Positions 63,041-64,000 of a stretch of 64,000 bases of DNA are shown in pieces. The position numbers and the translations under genes were made by a program. The DNA is from JALZKA01 sp963715405. Lineage in GTDB: Bacteria; Actinomycetota; Thermoleophilia; Solirubrobacterales; 70-9. The notes below the pieces were generated by a model that made no database searches, was not told the origin of the DNA, and was given only the letters and a program-made list of their open reading frames with translations. Within the stretch, counting starts at the first letter, position 1, and every line of letters starts with the position of its first letter. The stretch is from assembly GCA_963715405.1 (NCBI GenBank), contig OY970239.1, forward strand, positions 1,178,001-1,242,000. Direction: 5' to 3'.

Positions 63041-64000
63041 ATGAAGTGGTGGGGGTGGGGCGACCCCTCGAAGCGAAACGAACTCCCCCAAATGGCGCAA
63101 GAGATGCTCCGGTCAGAGCTCGGGCCGGCCGGGCCGGCCGAGGTCCCGGCGATCGAGGACGTGCACCTGCCCCCGCCTCGCGATCTCCCTGAAGCGGTCC
63201 GAAGCGCCGTCGGTTCCGACGCAGTGGCAATGGCCGACATGGATCGCCTCGTTCGCTCGGGCGGCAAGAGCTACCCCGATCTCGTCCGTGCGCGCTCTGG
63301 CTCGCTCGAGGCCGCACCCGATGCTGTCCTCTTCCCGGATGACGCCGAAAGCGTGAAGCGGGTCCTCGAAGCGTGTGCGGCCAGCGGGGTCGCTGTCGTG
63401 CCGTTTGGCGGCGGCACGAGCGTGGTGGGAGGAGTGAACCCGTACGCGGGCTCCCACGGCGCCGTGATCTCGCTCGACCTCTCGCGCATGCGCAACTGCG
63501 TCGTGAACCCCGTCTCGATGACGGCCCGCCTCGGCCCCGGACTACGCGGGCCCGAAGCCGAGGCGGCGCTCTCCGAGCACGGGGTGACGCTTGGCCATTT
63601 CCCCCAGTCGTTCGAATACGCGACGATCGGCGGCTTCGCCGCGACGCGCTCGGCCGGACAGGCCTCAGCCGGATACGGGCGTTTCGACGACTTGGTGAGC
63701 GCGATCGAGATGATGACCCCTGGAGGGCCGTTGCGAACGCTCGAAACGCCGCACAGCGCCGCTGGGCCGGCACTGCGCGAGCTCATCGTGGGCTCAGAGG
63801 GAACGCTGGGCGTGATCACCGATGTCACCGTAAAAGTCCGCGAGGCGCCGAAAAAGAAGCGCTACGAAGGCTGGGTCGCCGAGGACTTCGCTTCCGGCGC
63901 CGAGATCGTGCGCGAGCTCGCCCATTTGGATGCCTTGCCCGACGTCACCCGCCTGTCCGATCCCGAGGAGACGCGCATCTCGCTCGCCATGTCGGGCGCC
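63041..64000 (+). CDS. FAD-linked oxidase, alkyl-DHAP synthase-like (partial)
   Basis: The gene runs off the right edge; 320 residues are seen. It begins MKWWGWGDPSKRNELPQM and has the FAD (PCMH) domain strings LFPDDAESVKRVLEA, AVVPFGGGTSVVGGV and HFPQSFEYATIGGFAATRSA, then LIVGSEGTLGVITDVTVKV. The start pattern and the TIGGFAATRSAGQ string suit the alkyldihydroxyacetonephosphate synthase/glycolate oxidase GlcD-like group used in ether lipid or alpha-hydroxy acid chemistry. ATG 63041 follows the SRPBCC stop by 37 bases. The C-terminal substrate cap is missing from the window. Confidence 0.85.
   Translation, partial: MKWWGWGDPSKRNELPQMAQEMLRSELGPAGPAEVPAIEDVHLPPPRDLPEAVRSAVGSDAVAMADMDRLVRSGGKSYPDLVRARSGSLEAAPDAVLFPDDAESVKRVLEACAASGVAVVPFGGGTSVVGGVNPYAGSHGAVISLDLSRMRNCVVNPVSMTARLGPGLRGPEAEAALSEHGVTLGHFPQSFEYATIGGFAATRSAGQASAGYGRFDDLVSAIEMMTPGGPLRTLETPHSAAGPALRELIVGSEGTLGVITDVTVKVREAPKKKRYEGWVAEDFASGAEIVRELAHLDALPDVTRLSDPEETRISLAMSGA

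Overview
The window is high-GC, gene-dense bacterial chromosome. The 16S gene, the short-form HisG with HisZ, a SepF, a GarA-like FHA protein next to an FtsR-like MerR regulator, an actinobacterial-type SOS box and many Solirubrobacter-like secreted proteins point to a deep-branching actinobacterium, most likely class Thermoleophilia (Solirubrobacterales or a relative). This is inferred from sequence features recalled by eye, not from a search. No phage, plasmid, transposase, CRISPR array or toxin-antitoxin module is visible.

Layout. 1-8007: end of citramalate synthase, a DUF1801 protein, a sugar aminotransferase, an HD protein, argH, a 3-methyladenine glycosylase, a class A PBP and tyrS. 8056-13388: one rRNA operon (16S-23S-5S) with a near-consensus promoter, folded leader, long processing stems, no spacer tRNA and a UUCG-loop terminator. 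13477-19240: a GlsB-like membrane protein and an SOS mutagenesis operon (imuB, DUF6504, dnaE2) under a GAAC-N4-GTTC box. 19240-26035: a lipoprotein, a branched-chain amino-acid type binding protein and, convergent to it, livHMGF led by an unusual isocitrate/isopropylmalate-family dehydrogenase. 26070-31704: zinc proteins and an HD / alpha-beta hydrolase / ABC exporter operon. 31727-39457: murA and hisZ-G-D-B-H-A...F. 39454-46382: a PQQ-propeller protein, cca, pgeF, yggS, sepF, proC, yggT, lspA and an RluA-family synthase. 47563-60971: the conserved rpsB-tsf-pyrH-frr-uppS-cdsA-dxr-rseP-(acyl-CoA ligase, secreted LTD protein)-ispG-proS-pgsA block. 60989-64000: an RsiG-like protein, FHA (GarA-like), FtsR-like MerR, SRPBCC protein and a partial FAD-linked oxidase.

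The genes are mostly housekeeping, packed into operons with 1-, 4- and 8-nt overlaps. Three things stand out at the scale of the window. (1) Many genes start seven or eight bases after a TANNNT box, the signature of leaderless transcripts, and several divergent pairs appear to use overlapping -10 boxes. (2) A 13-bp palindromic repeat, GGGGTCTGACCCC, occurs about eleven times in clusters of two or three; it supplies the stop codons of tsf and uppS and encodes tails or heads of other proteins. (3) Three otherwise intact genes (argH, the PBP and dxr) each carry one single-base frameshift, which most simply reflects sequencing or assembly errors but should be checked.

Genuinely unusual gene-level observations include a MurA with Asp in place of the fosfomycin-target Cys, an isocitrate-dehydrogenase relative co-transcribed with a Liv transporter, a GarA-like FHA protein carrying a zinc ribbon beside an RsiG-like c-di-GMP switch protein, and an RluD-position pseudouridine synthase whose S4 domain is missing and whose N-terminus is made of the repeat.
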